From Bacillus mobilis (lineage in GTDB: Bacteria; Bacillota; Bacilli; Bacillales; Bacillaceae_G): DNA of 64,000 nucleotides. The notes under the pieces were generated by a model. It did not search any database and had not been told where the DNA came from. It saw only the letters and a program-made list of their open reading frames with translations. Shown here piece after piece: positions 16,919-25,634 of the stretch (the first letter of the stretch is position 1; the number at the start of each line of letters is the position of its first letter). Made by a program: the position numbers and the translations under genes. Location: contig NZ_MACF01000119.1 of assembly GCF_001884045.1 (NCBI RefSeq), positions 372,001 to 436,000 of the forward strand. The letters are read 5' to 3'.

Positions 16919-17497
16919 TTATAAAATAACCTCTTTATCAATTACTACCTTAAAAAATTCCGAGTAATGCGATAAAGAATAATCCGCTACATCACAATTC
17001 CCTTGAAACATACATGTTGGAATACCTAATTCTTTTGCAGGTAATAAATCTAATTCTCTATCACCAATAGCTAGATCAATATTGTGCTTTTTATGCAGAT
17101 GATTATAAGATAAAGCATTCGGTTTTCGGGGGAAGCCATCGTCAATTGTAACCATGTCTACGAAGTATTTGTCCCAGCCGTAATGATTTAATATTGATAA
17201 TACTCCGGCTCTATCTTTGTGAGTCATAATTACATTTTTATCAGCAAACTTTAAAACCTCTTCCACTTTTTCAAATGGTTTAATATCTTCTATCATAATA
17301 CGACTCTCTAATACATCAATTTCACTTAATTGTTTTTTAGATATTTCATAATAATCAATTGCGTGTGAAAATGAAACTTTTAACTTTGTATAGATTTCTT
17401 CTTCACTTATTTCCTTCCCTAAAACTTGAGAAAGAATTTTTGTGTAAACTGGATACGTATCAAATAACGTCCCATCAAAATCCCATAAAATATTCAT
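16919..17497 (-). CDS. HAD-superfamily hydrolase (phosphatase-like)
   Basis: The ATG at 17497, after AAGGTG, gives 192 residues. HAD motifs are in order: DFDGTLFDT near residue 6 (nucleophile Asp), MTHK near 92 (motif II), the Lys of RKP near 125 (motif III) and GDRELDLLPAKELGI near 145 (motif IV). A helical cap sits between motifs I and II, as in phosphoglycolate phosphatase-like subfamily IA. It should hydrolyse a small phosphorylated metabolite. It is last in a four-gene operon with a P-loop kinase, an acetyltransferase and a VOC protein. Confidence 0.88.
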   Translation of the reverse strand: MNILWDFDGTLFDTYPVYTKILSQVLGKEISEEEIYTKLKVSFSHAIDYYEISKKQLSEIDVLESRIMIEDIKPFEKVEEVLKFADKNVIMTHKDRAGVLSILNHYGWDKYFVDMVTIDDGFPRKPNALSYNHLHKKHNIDLAIGDRELDLLPAKELGIPTCMFQGNCDVADYSLSHYSEFFKVVIDKEVIL

Positions 17498-17520
17498 TCT
17501 GTTCACCTTCTATTTTCTAA

Positions 17521-18102
17521 TCATTCTATGATTAAATTCGCCCGTTCCTTCGGCAATTCCGTTTCTATGTAATAATCCTCTGCTTTCCAATACCTATTCT
17601 CAAACTTTGAAAGGTTTTTCTGCGTTTCCTCACTCTCGCGCAGAAATCTTGTCTCTCTTGGACAATCCAAGTACACCATATAATGAAAGAAATCTCTCCA
17701 TTCTTTTCGCTGTAAAAAAACACCTTCAATTACAATTACACCTACTATAGGAATCTGTACTTTTTTCATTTCACTTGAGTCTGTCTCATCATAATAGAAC
17801 GGTAATGTCAGTTTTGTTTCAGTTTGTAACTTTTGAAAAAAACTCTTCTGCAAGTTTGCAATATCCCATTGTAAATAATAATACTCATACCATTCTTCAT
17901 ATCCAGTATGATACCGTTTATTACGTTCTATTATATGATCATCAATATGAAAAATATGGAACGGAATACCTTCTTGTTTCATGTTTTCTTTTAAATTTGC
18001 AACGAATGTCGTTTTACCAGATCGACTTAAACCATCTATACCTAGAATGAACCTATTTTCTTTATGTTTCTTCATTATATTTATAAGCTCATTTGTACTC
18101 AT
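17521..18102 (-). CDS. P-loop kinase of the uridine-kinase-like group
   Basis: The ATG at 18102 shares its first base with the stop of the upstream GNAT gene (TAATG), giving 193 residues. Walker A is GIDGLSRSGKTT near residue 21, and an IEGVFLQRKEWRDFF segment near 127 occupies the Walker B region. The fold resembles uridine kinase/phosphoribulokinase-type nucleoside kinases, which phosphorylate a small hydroxylated substrate with ATP. The substrate is not apparent; the operon context suggests metabolite modification or detoxification. Confidence 0.8.
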   Translation of the reverse strand: MSTNELINIMKKHKENRFILGIDGLSRSGKTTFVANLKENMKQEGIPFHIFHIDDHIIERNKRYHTGYEEWYEYYYLQWDIANLQKSFFQKLQTETKLTLPFYYDETDSSEMKKVQIPIVGVIVIEGVFLQRKEWRDFFHYMVYLDCPRETRFLRESEETQKNLSKFENRYWKAEDYYIETELPKERANLIIE

Positions 18103-18644
18103 TATTTCTTCCACTCTTCTTTTAATAAAGAATATAAAATCGTATCATGAGCAACTTCATTTTGAATCATATGTTTTCGAAGTAATCCTTCTTCTTGAAA
18201 CCCTGCTTTACTTAATAATTTTTGAGAAGCTTTATTTTCTACATATACAACAGCTGCAATTCTTATCAGTTGCAGCGTTTCAAATCCGTAAGTTAAAATT
18301 GCCTGTAACGCTTCCGTTGCATACCCTTGTCCCCAATATGTATCGTCTAATTCATAACCAATTTCAGCTCGCTTATGATGATTATTTATTAAATGAAATC
18401 CGCACGTTCCGATTAATTGGCCCGTGCCCTTTTTCTCAATTCCCCAGCGAAATACTGTTCCCTCTTCATAACGATTTTTAAACGTTTGAATTGTTGTTTT
18501 CGCTTGCTCAATATTTTCGAAAGAATCCATTCCGAAATAACGTATAACAGATTCTTTCGAAAAATAACGGAACATCGTTTCTGCATCTAACAGTGTTAGT
18601 TCTCTTAATAATAAACGTTCTGTTTCTAGTTTCGGAAACCCCAT
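18102..18644 (-). CDS. GNAT acetyltransferase, RimJ/RimL type
   Basis: An AAGGAG site places the start at the ATG 18644, giving 180 residues. Hallmarks are the N-terminal LETERLLLRELTLLDAETMF, a mid-domain GTCGFHLIN strand and the acetyl-CoA binding region GYELDDTYWGQGYATEAL near residue 92, followed by NKASQKLLSKAGF. This group acetylates protein N-termini or small molecules. It overlaps the next gene by one base, giving coupled translation. Confidence 0.88.
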   Translation of the reverse strand: MGFPKLETERLLLRELTLLDAETMFRYFSKESVIRYFGMDSFENIEQAKTTIQTFKNRYEEGTVFRWGIEKKGTGQLIGTCGFHLINNHHKRAEIGYELDDTYWGQGYATEALQAILTYGFETLQLIRIAAVVYVENKASQKLLSKAGFQEEGLLRKHMIQNEVAHDTILYSLLKEEWKK

Positions 18645-18658
18645 CTCTTTTTCTCCTT

Positions 18659-19030
18659 CTATTCTAATGAACTGCAAATTTCAATATAATTTCCATCTGG
18701 ATCGGCAATGTATGCAATTGTTTGTCCCCATGGTTTCACAATTGGTTCAACTAAAATCTTAATTCCTTGCTCTCTAAATTGTTCGATTGTTTCTTGTACA
18801 TGATCAACAACGAACCCCAATTCAAAATGAGAAGATTGTAACTCGCCTTCTGTAAGTGGTAGTCCTGTTAATTCTTTCACATCTTGCCTCGTGTTCATCG
18901 CTAAAATTGTAGAACCAGTATTAAACTCAATATATGTACCATGCTCTGCTTTTATAGGTAACTGTAATACATCTTTATAGAATCTTAGACATTCCTCAAA
19001 CTTTTCTACGTATAAAATGATATACTTCAT
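18659..19030 (-). CDS. VOC-family protein
   Basis: The 123-residue protein has two beta-alpha-beta-beta-beta halves: KYIILYVEKFEECLRFYKDV at the start and HFELGFVVDHVQETIEQF near 67, ending in YIADPDGNYIEICSSLE with the D-P-D-G turn and metal-ligand Glu. It belongs to the glyoxalase/bleomycin-resistance/dioxygenase group. It is the promoter-proximal gene of the four-gene operon that continues with the GNAT, kinase and HAD genes. The ATG follows AAAGGGGGA. The substrate is unknown. Confidence 0.87.
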   Translation of the reverse strand: MKYIILYVEKFEECLRFYKDVLQLPIKAEHGTYIEFNTGSTILAMNTRQDVKELTGLPLTEGELQSSHFELGFVVDHVQETIEQFREQGIKILVEPIVKPWGQTIAYIADPDGNYIEICSSLE

Positions 19031-19106
19031 TTTACATCCCCCTTTATATCTATCCCTAAAATTTCGACAAAAGTCTCATAAAAACCTTGTTTCCTATAGT
19101 AATGAG

Positions 19107-19188
19107 CACAAAAAAATGAGGCCGATTTCTCGGCCCCCCAGCTTATTGGCATAAAACAGGAGATTTGGTTTGGACATAACCAGTTCGT
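19107..19188 (-). ncRNA. Candidate short transcript ending in a strong terminator
   Basis: On the minus strand a TATAAT at 19200-19195 (with a weak TTCAAA-like -35) is followed about 60 bases later by the hairpin GGCCGAGAAATCGGCC and TCATTTTTTT. This predicts an RNA of about 80 bases that ends before the VOC operon. It may be a small RNA or an attenuated leader of that operon. A 27-residue frame starting MSKPNLLFYANK lies across it but has no good ribosome site. Confidence 0.35.
19110..19140 (-). terminator. Hairpin terminator upstream of the VOC operon
   Basis: GGCCGA and TCGGCC pair around a 4-base loop, followed on the minus strand by a seven-T run. It precedes rather than follows an annotated gene, suggesting an attenuator or the end of a small RNA. 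Confidence 0.6.
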
Positions 19189-19313
19189 ACCCTTATTATA
19201 TTTTATTTTTTCTGAATTTTGAATACTTTAAATACCCATTTATATTGAGAAAGTTTTTTTGCTTGCATAAAATTAATAAGTTTAAGAAATGCTACAAATG
19301 GAGGTGTATACAT

Positions 19314-19562
19314 ATGGAACCAATGCTATGTCCAAGCTGTAAAACGAACCGTACTCGCTTTAATATTCTTGAGCAACAAGTAAAACCAGTCAAGTTAAAT
19401 CCACAAACTGGTCAAGTAGAAGAAGAATACACAAATGAAACGATGAATGCTTTTCATATGTCCTATCAAGGACCAACATACAGAGTCCAATGCGCTGTAT
19501 GCGGACTTGTTGAAAACCCGGAACAATTTATTAAACCTGCGCAAAATCAGTCTTTTTCTTAA
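19314..19562 (+). CDS. Small zinc-ribbon protein of unknown function
   Basis: The ATG at 19314, after a strong GGAGGTG, gives 82 residues; the open frame upstream (from 19170) has no ribosome site. Two cysteine pairs, CPSCK near residue 6 and CAVCG near 63, should bind one zinc ion. The stretch between them is polar and ends with a glutamine-rich tail. No known function was recognised. It is monocistronic with its own terminator. Confidence 0.75.
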   Translation: MEPMLCPSCKTNRTRFNILEQQVKPVKLNPQTGQVEEEYTNETMNAFHMSYQGPTYRVQCAVCGLVENPEQFIKPAQNQSFS

Positions 19563-19574
19563 ACATTTTTATTC

Positions 19575-19604
19575 CCCCCTATGGAATTTTTGTAGGGGGT
19601 TTTC
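19575..19604 (+). terminator. Terminator of the zinc-ribbon gene
   Basis: CCCCCTA pairs with TAGGGGG across an 11-base loop, followed by TTTTCC, 13 bases past the stop. Confidence 0.75.
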
Positions 19605-19665
19605 CATTTAATATGTTAATCAAAAATGTTTTTCTTCCTTATTATAAGTTACACCCCACGCCTTT

Positions 19666-19758
19666 TTAGTCATTTTTTATTTTTTGATCTTCGATATAAA
19701 TCTTTTTTACTTCATTTATTAATTTCGGGTGTGGTTCTTCGTAATAGTTATTTTTGCG
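19666..19758 (-). pseudogene. Coding-like fragment without a start
   Basis: A 30-codon minus-strand frame ending in TAA reads like real protein (contains EEPHPKLINEVKKIYIED) but is preceded by an in-frame stop and has no start codon or ribosome site. It may be the tail of a decayed gene in this 318-base gap. The parent family was not recognised. Confidence 0.25.
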
Positions 19759-19816
19759 CCTTTATATAATTTTTTATTATATAAAAAAGAGTGAACAAAA
19801 ACACAATAATATAGAG

Positions 19817-19866
19817 AAAAAAGAAGTTGATCCCGATAATTCGCCCTACAAAATCAACTTCTTTTT
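19817..19866 (-). terminator. Terminator of the PadR-DUF2812 operon
   Basis: AAAAAAGAAGTTGAT pairs with ATCAACTTCTTTTT across a 21-base loop, 14 bases past the DUF2812 stop. Confidence 0.85.
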
Positions 19867-19880
19867 AACTTTGCTTATTA

Positions 19881-20417
19881 TTATAATATTTCACTTTTTA
19901 ATTTCTTAATTTTCCAAGTGAGTCTTATAAAGAAGTATATCCACATACAACCTGTAAGACCCGTCATAGCTTTCGCCCATATTGGCACTCTTGATTCCAT
20001 CGGGCTTATAAATAGATTGTACATTGACGGTAATATACTTGCTGAAATAATAACAAGGAATAGCAATAACTCATTTAGTTTTTGTACTCTCGTCTCCTTT
20101 TCTGAGTAAATATCAGGCAATTCATTTACCTCTTCTACTTCTTTACAAAAATAATTCCATCTCGTGAAACTTGTTACGCGTTCCCAACCTGACATTTCGT
20201 ATATTTCGAAGTACTCTTGTTGTTGTTCTTTTGAATCCCTATAAACCAATCTAAAATCAGCTTTATATATTACATCTTTTGGCTCAGTTTTCTTAAACGT
20301 ATACATTAAATTGTATTTTTGTAATGCCCAACCTTGTTGATGCATATTTCGTAAAAAAGCTTCTTCTTTTTCTAAATTCCATGCCGTAAAAAATTTGAAT
20401 ACCCTTTTTGTCTCCAT
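19881..20417 (-). CDS. DUF2812 membrane protein
   Basis: The 178-residue protein has an N-terminal soluble part (about 1-115, with FKFFTAWNLEKEEAFLRNM and FEIYEMSGWERV) typical of DUF2812, then two membrane segments (about 117-134 and 147-168) and a lysine-rich tail. DUF2812 proteins are almost always encoded right after a PadR repressor, as here with a 7-base gap. They are suspected to act in envelope stress or as repressor partners, but the function is not established. Confidence 0.85.
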   Translation of the reverse strand: METKRVFKFFTAWNLEKEEAFLRNMHQQGWALQKYNLMYTFKKTEPKDVIYKADFRLVYRDSKEQQQEYFEIYEMSGWERVTSFTRWNYFCKEVEEVNELPDIYSEKETRVQKLNELLLFLVIISASILPSMYNLFISPMESRVPIWAKAMTGLTGCMWIYFFIRLTWKIKKLKSEIL

Positions 20418-20424
20418 CTTCCAT

Positions 20425-20742
20425 TCACTCCCCTAATATACTATTCCCATTTTTAACCGAACGCTGTAATCTGTTGTACTCTAGCTCCAACACTTCTCTC
20501 CCAAACGGAGTTAATTCATAGCACTTTTTTCTATCTGTAGAAGCCACTTCAACTATTAACTTCTCTTTTAGTAACTTTGTCGTATTCCCGTATAAAGTAC
20601 CTGGACCGAGCTTTACTTCCCCATTTGTCATTTCTTCTACCATTTGCATAATTCCGTATCCGTGCATTGGTTTCACTAGTGATAACAATATGTAATATGT
20701 CGCCTCTGTTAACGGAATATATTTTTTCGCTTTCGTATTCAT
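20425..20742 (-). CDS. PadR-family transcriptional regulator
   Basis: The ATG at 20742, preceded by GGAGGTGG, gives 105 residues forming one PadR winged helix: PLTEATYYILLSLVKPMHGY, then LGPGTLYGNTTKLLKEKLI (recognition helix and wing) and YELTPFGREVLELE. It is a short PadR form without the C-terminal domain seen in VirR-like members. It probably represses its own two-gene operon through the repeats just upstream. Confidence 0.92.
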   Translation of the reverse strand: MNTKAKKYIPLTEATYYILLSLVKPMHGYGIMQMVEEMTNGEVKLGPGTLYGNTTKLLKEKLIVEVASTDRKKCYELTPFGREVLELEYNRLQRSVKNGNSILGE

Positions 20743-20754
20743 TATAACCACCTC

Positions 20755-20805
20755 CGATACATCGCTTTATGATATATCGACTAACGATACATCGTATATC
20801 GATAT
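20755..20805. promoter_or_regulatory. Repeated operator candidate for PadR
   Basis: CGATACATCG occurs at 20755-20764 and 20785-20794, exactly 30 bases apart. The perfect palindrome ATATCGATAT lies at 20796-20805, with a related ATATATCGA between them. The cluster sits immediately upstream of the padR ribosome site, where an autorepressor would bind. Confidence 0.5.
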
Positions 20806-20946
20806 TGTATAACTACATTCCAAAATATGCAAGTATAATCTAATAATTGGATATTTATTTCTTCGAATTAAAAAATCATATCAATTTTCTGAATAATTTG
20901 TTAAAATATAGAAATATCCGTTTTTATTTTGAAAGGAATGATACAT

Positions 20947-21876
20947 ATGATAAATAAATTGAAAGAAAACATAGGATCAGTTTTTGTCGGTAAAGAAAAT
21001 GTTATTGATTTATTACTCGTTTCATTGCTTGCTGATGGACATGTACTGCTTGAGGATGTTCCTGGTACGGGGAAAACGTTACTTGCGAAAACACTTTCTA
21101 AAAGTATTGGTGGTAATTTTTCTCGCGTTCAATTTACACCGGATGTACTTCCGAGTGATGTAACAGGTATTGAATATTTCAATCCGAAAACGAGTGAATT
21201 CGAGTTAAGACTTGGACCAGTTATGACCAATATTTTGCTTGCAGATGAAATTAACCGCGCTATGCCTAGAACACAGTCTAGCTTATTAGAATCGATGGAA
21301 GAACGACAAGTAACGCTTGAAAAGCAATCTACTCCTCTTCCGAAACCGTTCTTTGTTATTGCGACGCAAAATCCAATTGAATCACAAGGAACGTTTCCTC
21401 TACCAGATGCACAGCTTGATCGTTTTTTAATGACAATTTCAATTGGTTATCCATCTCCAGAGGATGAACTACAAATGATGCGACGTTTTCGTAGCGATGT
21501 ACCGTTAGAAAGCGTCAAATCTGTTATTTCTTTAGAAAACATTTTAGAGGCACAGAAACGAGTAAAAGAAATTTTCGTATCAGAGCCGTTAGAACATTAC
21601 ATTATTAAACTTGCTCATGCTACAAGAAATCATGATTACATCGCTAACGGTGTAAGTCCACGTGCCACACTTGCTTTAGTGCGCGCAGTACAGGCGTTAG
21701 CCTTTTTACGCGGCAGAGAATATTGTACGCCTGAAGATATACAATTTTTAGTTCCTTCTGTTTGGAATCACCGTATCGTCCTATCAATGGAAGGCGCATT
21801 ACGTACGACAAAAAATGAAATTATGCAAAGAATTTTAAAAGAAATTGACGTACCAGTGGAGATTGAGCAAGCATGA
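20947..21876 (+). CDS. MoxR-family AAA+ ATPase
   Basis: The ATG at 20947 has AAAGGA 9 bases upstream and gives 309 residues. MoxR motifs are present: Walker A VPGTGKT near residue 38, Walker B ILLADEINRA near 95, a sensor-1 type ATQNPIESQGTFPLPDAQLDRF stretch near 138 and the arginine in SPRATLALVRA near 236. MoxR ATPases act as chaperones that assemble or activate envelope complexes together with DUF58/VWA partners. It is first in a MoxR-DUF58-DUF4129 operon, overlapping the next gene as ATGA. Confidence 0.93.
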   Translation: MINKLKENIGSVFVGKENVIDLLLVSLLADGHVLLEDVPGTGKTLLAKTLSKSIGGNFSRVQFTPDVLPSDVTGIEYFNPKTSEFELRLGPVMTNILLADEINRAMPRTQSSLLESMEERQVTLEKQSTPLPKPFFVIATQNPIESQGTFPLPDAQLDRFLMTISIGYPSPEDELQMMRRFRSDVPLESVKSVISLENILEAQKRVKEIFVSEPLEHYIIKLAHATRNHDYIANGVSPRATLALVRAVQALAFLRGREYCTPEDIQFLVPSVWNHRIVLSMEGALRTTKNEIMQRILKEIDVPVEIEQA

Positions 21877-23039
21877 ATGGACAGCGCGTTGTAACTGTAC
21901 CGTTATTTTTCCAACTTCATATTATTCAATTAACTGTCCCAGGCGCTATACTATTTACATTTTTTATGCCGCAACGAATTATTATGTTTCTCTTTTTCTT
22001 CTATTATTTATTTGCGATTTTCATTTATAAATATGTCGCTTATATAGAGAAAAGGTTTCAAGTAATAAACGAGAAACAAATAACTCGGTTATTCCCTAAT
22101 GAATCTGGACAGTTTTTTATTCATTTAAAAAATGGTGCAAATATACCACTCGTTAACGGTGTTTGTTATTTTCATTTAAATCCGTCACTACTACCACAAA
22201 AAGATCAAGGAATTGAACAAATATCAAAAACACTATTCTCTTTCCCGTTTTCACAACCTGCTCATTCGGCGCAAAAATGGGATTTAACATTAACCGCAAC
22301 GAAGCGTGGTGTATTTCAAATTGAACAATTCGAATGCGTTTTGAAAGATCCTTTTCATCTGTTAACTGTACATTTACCCATTTTTGATAAATTACGGACT
22401 GAAATTATTGTGTACCCTTCTCCAAAAGAAGTGGCAGGTTTGCAAGAACTTCAGCAACTTTTAACGGGATCTTATCGAACGAATTTTTCTTTTTACAATG
22501 ATGAAACATCTATTATCGGCGTTAAACGATATGAACGTGAGTCTTTCCGTTCTATTCATTGGAAAGCATCTGCTAAAATGCAGGCATTACAGGCAAAGCA
22601 ATATGAACCTGTAAAAAATTATAGTTGGACGATCTGTCTTTCTTTAGCTGCTGATCGCGGATTTGGTTGGAAGGATAATATAGAAGATCTTATATCATTT
22701 GCTACATACATTTGCCAATACGCAACGAAGCATCAAATACCATTTGAATTATTTATTAGTGTATTAGCTGAGGGTGGTCCTCTGCATCTACCATTAAACG
22801 CAGGGCAAACACACTACGGAATATCTTTAGAGGAATTAGCGCGTATTTCAGATGATAGTACGTTACTTCCGAAACAAGGATTCCTTCACTACGTAGAGAG
22901 AAAAAGGGAACGTTCGTCTACAATGATATATATTGGTTTACAAAGAAATGAACTCCCTCTTCTCTCTCAACCTACGTTTTTCATAAATAATGAAGGGATG
23001 GTGGAACAGCTTGAAAACTTGGCTCTATCACGTTCATGA
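21873..23039 (+). CDS. DUF58 domain protein
   Basis: The 388-residue protein has two adjacent N-terminal membrane helices (about 12-60), a beta-rich middle region and the diagnostic DUF58 motif FRSIHWKASAKMQALQAKQYE near residue 224. The remainder is VWA-like, starting TICLSLAADRGF. The start codon overlaps the MoxR stop (ATGA), so it is translationally coupled. DUF58 proteins work with MoxR ATPases at the membrane in peptidoglycan or stress-related tasks that are not well defined. Confidence 0.9.
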   Translation: MNGQRVVTVPLFFQLHIIQLTVPGAILFTFFMPQRIIMFLFFFYYLFAIFIYKYVAYIEKRFQVINEKQITRLFPNESGQFFIHLKNGANIPLVNGVCYFHLNPSLLPQKDQGIEQISKTLFSFPFSQPAHSAQKWDLTLTATKRGVFQIEQFECVLKDPFHLLTVHLPIFDKLRTEIIVYPSPKEVAGLQELQQLLTGSYRTNFSFYNDETSIIGVKRYERESFRSIHWKASAKMQALQAKQYEPVKNYSWTICLSLAADRGFGWKDNIEDLISFATYICQYATKHQIPFELFISVLAEGGPLHLPLNAGQTHYGISLEELARISDDSTLLPKQGFLHYVERKRERSSTMIYIGLQRNELPLLSQPTFFINNEGMVEQLENLALSRS

Positions 23040-24120
23040 CTTTATTCTACTGCTCCTCCTTTCATTATTAACGGAAAGAGATGAACTTGTTGCTGTTGCT
23101 ATATTTATAGCAACAGGATATGTAGGAGTACTTCTTATCCATAAACTAGTGAAGAAAAAAACAACAGGTTTTGTCATACTGTTAATTACTCAAATAATCG
23201 GTTGCTCAATCTTTCTCCCTTTCTCTCTATTTGGCACAATTATGTTACCGCTTTTCTTCTTTATCGTACATGTATTCGGTCCTGGATATCCAGTTCAAAA
23301 GTCATTAGGTGGTATAGTATGTTTCGTCTTTTCAGCTATATTTTATGCCCCTTTTCCACCATTATGGAAGTTGTTACTTTTAGTCTTACACATTTTGATT
23401 GCATTTTGGTTAACAGGTTCCAATCGTAATCAACAGTTATTACGTTTTACTTCTATTATTACAATTGGAACATTTAGTGCTTTACTTATTCTAGTATTTC
23501 CTTATGTACGTCTTATTTTTTCTTATATTGTCCAAGTAGTTGCATTAGGATTCGGATATGCGATCAATCCGTTATTTTCAGCAGCTGAATCAAAAGAGAC
23601 AGACGATTTTTGGTCGAATAAAGGAAATCTAAAAGACCCTCAAATTAAGGAAGAATTTGGACAGCGTGATTTTGATCCAACTCTCATAAATAGCATTACA
23701 ATTATAGTATGTACAACTATTGCTATTTACGTCGTTTGGAAAATAATAAAAAGACGAAAACAATTTAGTTTACCAAATATGCCTGCCTTCGAATCTACTA
23801 TTATCACTGATAAAGAAGGAATGAGCCAAAAACGTTTGAAACGAAACAAACCGCCACATAACGAAATTAGAAAAGAGATTTTTAAGCTTGAAAGTAAGTT
23901 AACTCCCCCTTTAAATAGAAATCGAGGAGAAACTATTGAGGCATGGTTAGATAGAATAAATAGTGAAGAAGATGTAAATATTGAGAGTCATATTATTATA
24001 GATGCTTATAATACAGTGCGTTATTCTAATGGTGAAAATATGATGCTACTTCAGGAATTTAAGGAAGAGGTTCATAAGCTTTATGTGTATCAGAAGAATT
24101 TGAAGAAAAGAAAGAAATAA
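23011..24120 (+). CDS. DUF4129-containing polytopic membrane protein
   Basis: About eight membrane helices (residues 5-240) are followed by a cytosolic DUF4129 domain near the C-terminus (about 275-365, with NRGETIEAWLDRI). I prefer the TTG at 23011, which has GGTGG upstream; an ATG at 22990 adds 7 residues but lacks a ribosome site. Either start overlaps the DUF58 gene. MoxR-linked operons often carry a transglutaminase/DUF4129 (TgpA) protein; here the transglutaminase core is missing. A bidirectional terminator follows. Confidence 0.82.
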   Translation: MKTWLYHVHDFILLLLLSLLTERDELVAVAIFIATGYVGVLLIHKLVKKKTTGFVILLITQIIGCSIFLPFSLFGTIMLPLFFFIVHVFGPGYPVQKSLGGIVCFVFSAIFYAPFPPLWKLLLLVLHILIAFWLTGSNRNQQLLRFTSIITIGTFSALLILVFPYVRLIFSYIVQVVALGFGYAINPLFSAAESKETDDFWSNKGNLKDPQIKEEFGQRDFDPTLINSITIIVCTTIAIYVVWKIIKRRKQFSLPNMPAFESTIITDKEGMSQKRLKRNKPPHNEIRKEIFKLESKLTPPLNRNRGETIEAWLDRINSEEDVNIESHIIIDAYNTVRYSNGENMMLLQEFKEEVHKLYVYQKNLKKRKK

Positions 24121-24126
24121 CATAAC

Positions 24127-24158
24127 AAAAAGACTCCTATTTTCATAGGAGTCTTTTT
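24127..24158. terminator. Bidirectional terminator
   Basis: AAAAAGACTCCTAT and its complement pair around a 4-base loop between the MoxR operon and the convergent MFS transporter gene. Confidence 0.9.
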
Positions 24159-24176
24159 ATACTTCTACGTTACTTT

Positions 24177-25634
24177 TTAAATTGAAGCGTTTTTCCCTGC
24201 TTCAATTTCTAATGACTCTTCATGCCACCAAAGTGTTTCTTCAGGATCTTCTTTAGCAATTTGGTGTGCTTCTTTTTTCGATTCTACTGTAGGATATGAA
24301 CCTTTTAGCGCACGTCCTGATGTTGTAACGAATAGTACACTAAACACGACTAATCCAATAATACTTACACCTGTTAAATAAAATGCCGGTGCAAGCGGGT
24401 TACCGGTTGCATGAACTAAGTATGAACATACGAGCGGCGTTGTACCACCGAATATCGATACAGAAATATTAAATGAGATCGAAAGCGCTCGATAACGTAC
24501 ATCAGTGAAAAATAGTGATGGTAATAATGAAGGTAATGTTCCTTCATATACGCTTAGGAAGAATCCTAAAATGAAAATACCTGCAAATATAGCTGCAATA
24601 TGTCCGTTACCTATTAGTAAAAATGCTGGAATTGCAAATACTGTTAAACCGAGTAAACCAATTTGCACGACGCGTTTATTACCAATTTTATCACTTAATT
24701 TACCGAAATATAGTGCTAGTGGAATCATAAGTGCCATCGTAATAGAAATAATTAATAAGCCAGTTGTTTCTTTGACTTTAAGTACTTGAGTTAGATAAGA
24801 AGGAATATACGAAAGAATCATATAGTTCGTAATATTAAAGAAGGCGACAATTACTGTGCTTAATAAGAAGTCTTTTTTGTGATATTTTAATATATCCATA
24901 AATGAAAATTGTTCGTTGTCTTCAGATTCCTCTTGTGCTTTTTCCATCTCTTCAAAGATGGGAGATTCGTCTAAATGACGGCGTAAATATAAACCGACCA
25001 AACCAATTGGTGCAGCTATTAAGAAAGGAATACGCCAGCCCCAGCTGAGCATTTGTTCATCTGTTAACAATAACGTCAAAATGGTAACAATTACCGATGC
25101 AGCAATGTAACCTGAGAGTGTTCCAATTTCAAGACCACTACCGAGTATACCACGCTTTTTATCTGGAGAAGATTCTGCGATATAAACCATTGCACCTGAA
25201 TATTCGCCGCCTGTAGAGAAGCCTTGAATCATTCGGGCAACTAAAAGTAGTATTGGTGCCCATACACCAATTTGTTCATAGGTTGGTAGTAATGCGATGA
25301 ATAATGTAGAAAGTGCCATTAAAATAATAGTAGTACTTAACACGATTTTTCGGCCGTACTTATCTCCTATTCTACCAAAGAATACACCTCCGATTGGTCG
25401 AACGAGAAAGGCTGCTGCAAATGTACCGAATGTAAGTACAAGTTGCAATCCACTATTATCAACACCTGAGAAGAATAATTGACTTAAGATAACCGCTAAA
25501 TACGCGTATAATCCGAAGTCAAACCACTCCATTGCATTCCCTATACCAGTAGCAATTACTGCTTTCCTGGCTTGTTTAGGATTGACAATATTAACGTCTT
25601 GAGGTTCAAAATTTAAATCATTATTTTGTTGCAT
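24177..25634 (-). CDS. MFS transporter of the metabolite:H+ symporter (ProP-like) family
   Basis: The 485-residue protein has 12 membrane helices and MHS-family motifs: GNAMEWFDFGLYAYLA in helix 1, GRIGDKYGRKIVL in the loop 2-3, and RMIQGFSTGGEYSGAMVYIAE in helix 4-5. The family includes ProP, ShiA and KgtP, proton-coupled importers of osmolytes or organic acids. ATG 25634 is chosen; AAGGAG lies 12 bases upstream, a rather long spacing. The short C-terminal tail is acidic rather than the coiled coil of true ProP, so osmosensing is not supported. The substrate is unknown. Confidence 0.85.
   Translation of the reverse strand: MQQNNDLNFEPQDVNIVNPKQARKAVIATGIGNAMEWFDFGLYAYLAVILSQLFFSGVDNSGLQLVLTFGTFAAAFLVRPIGGVFFGRIGDKYGRKIVLSTTIILMALSTLFIALLPTYEQIGVWAPILLLVARMIQGFSTGGEYSGAMVYIAESSPDKKRGILGSGLEIGTLSGYIAASVIVTILTLLLTDEQMLSWGWRIPFLIAAPIGLVGLYLRRHLDESPIFEEMEKAQEESEDNEQFSFMDILKYHKKDFLLSTVIVAFFNITNYMILSYIPSYLTQVLKVKETTGLLIISITMALMIPLALYFGKLSDKIGNKRVVQIGLLGLTVFAIPAFLLIGNGHIAAIFAGIFILGFFLSVYEGTLPSLLPSLFFTDVRYRALSISFNISVSIFGGTTPLVCSYLVHATGNPLAPAFYLTGVSIIGLVVFSVLFVTTSGRALKGSYPTVESKKEAHQIAKEDPEETLWWHEESLEIEAGKNASI

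Noticed and set aside
17981-18481. 166-codon plus-strand open frame
   Set aside because: It is antisense to the P-loop kinase and GNAT genes, has no ribosome site and lacks family features.
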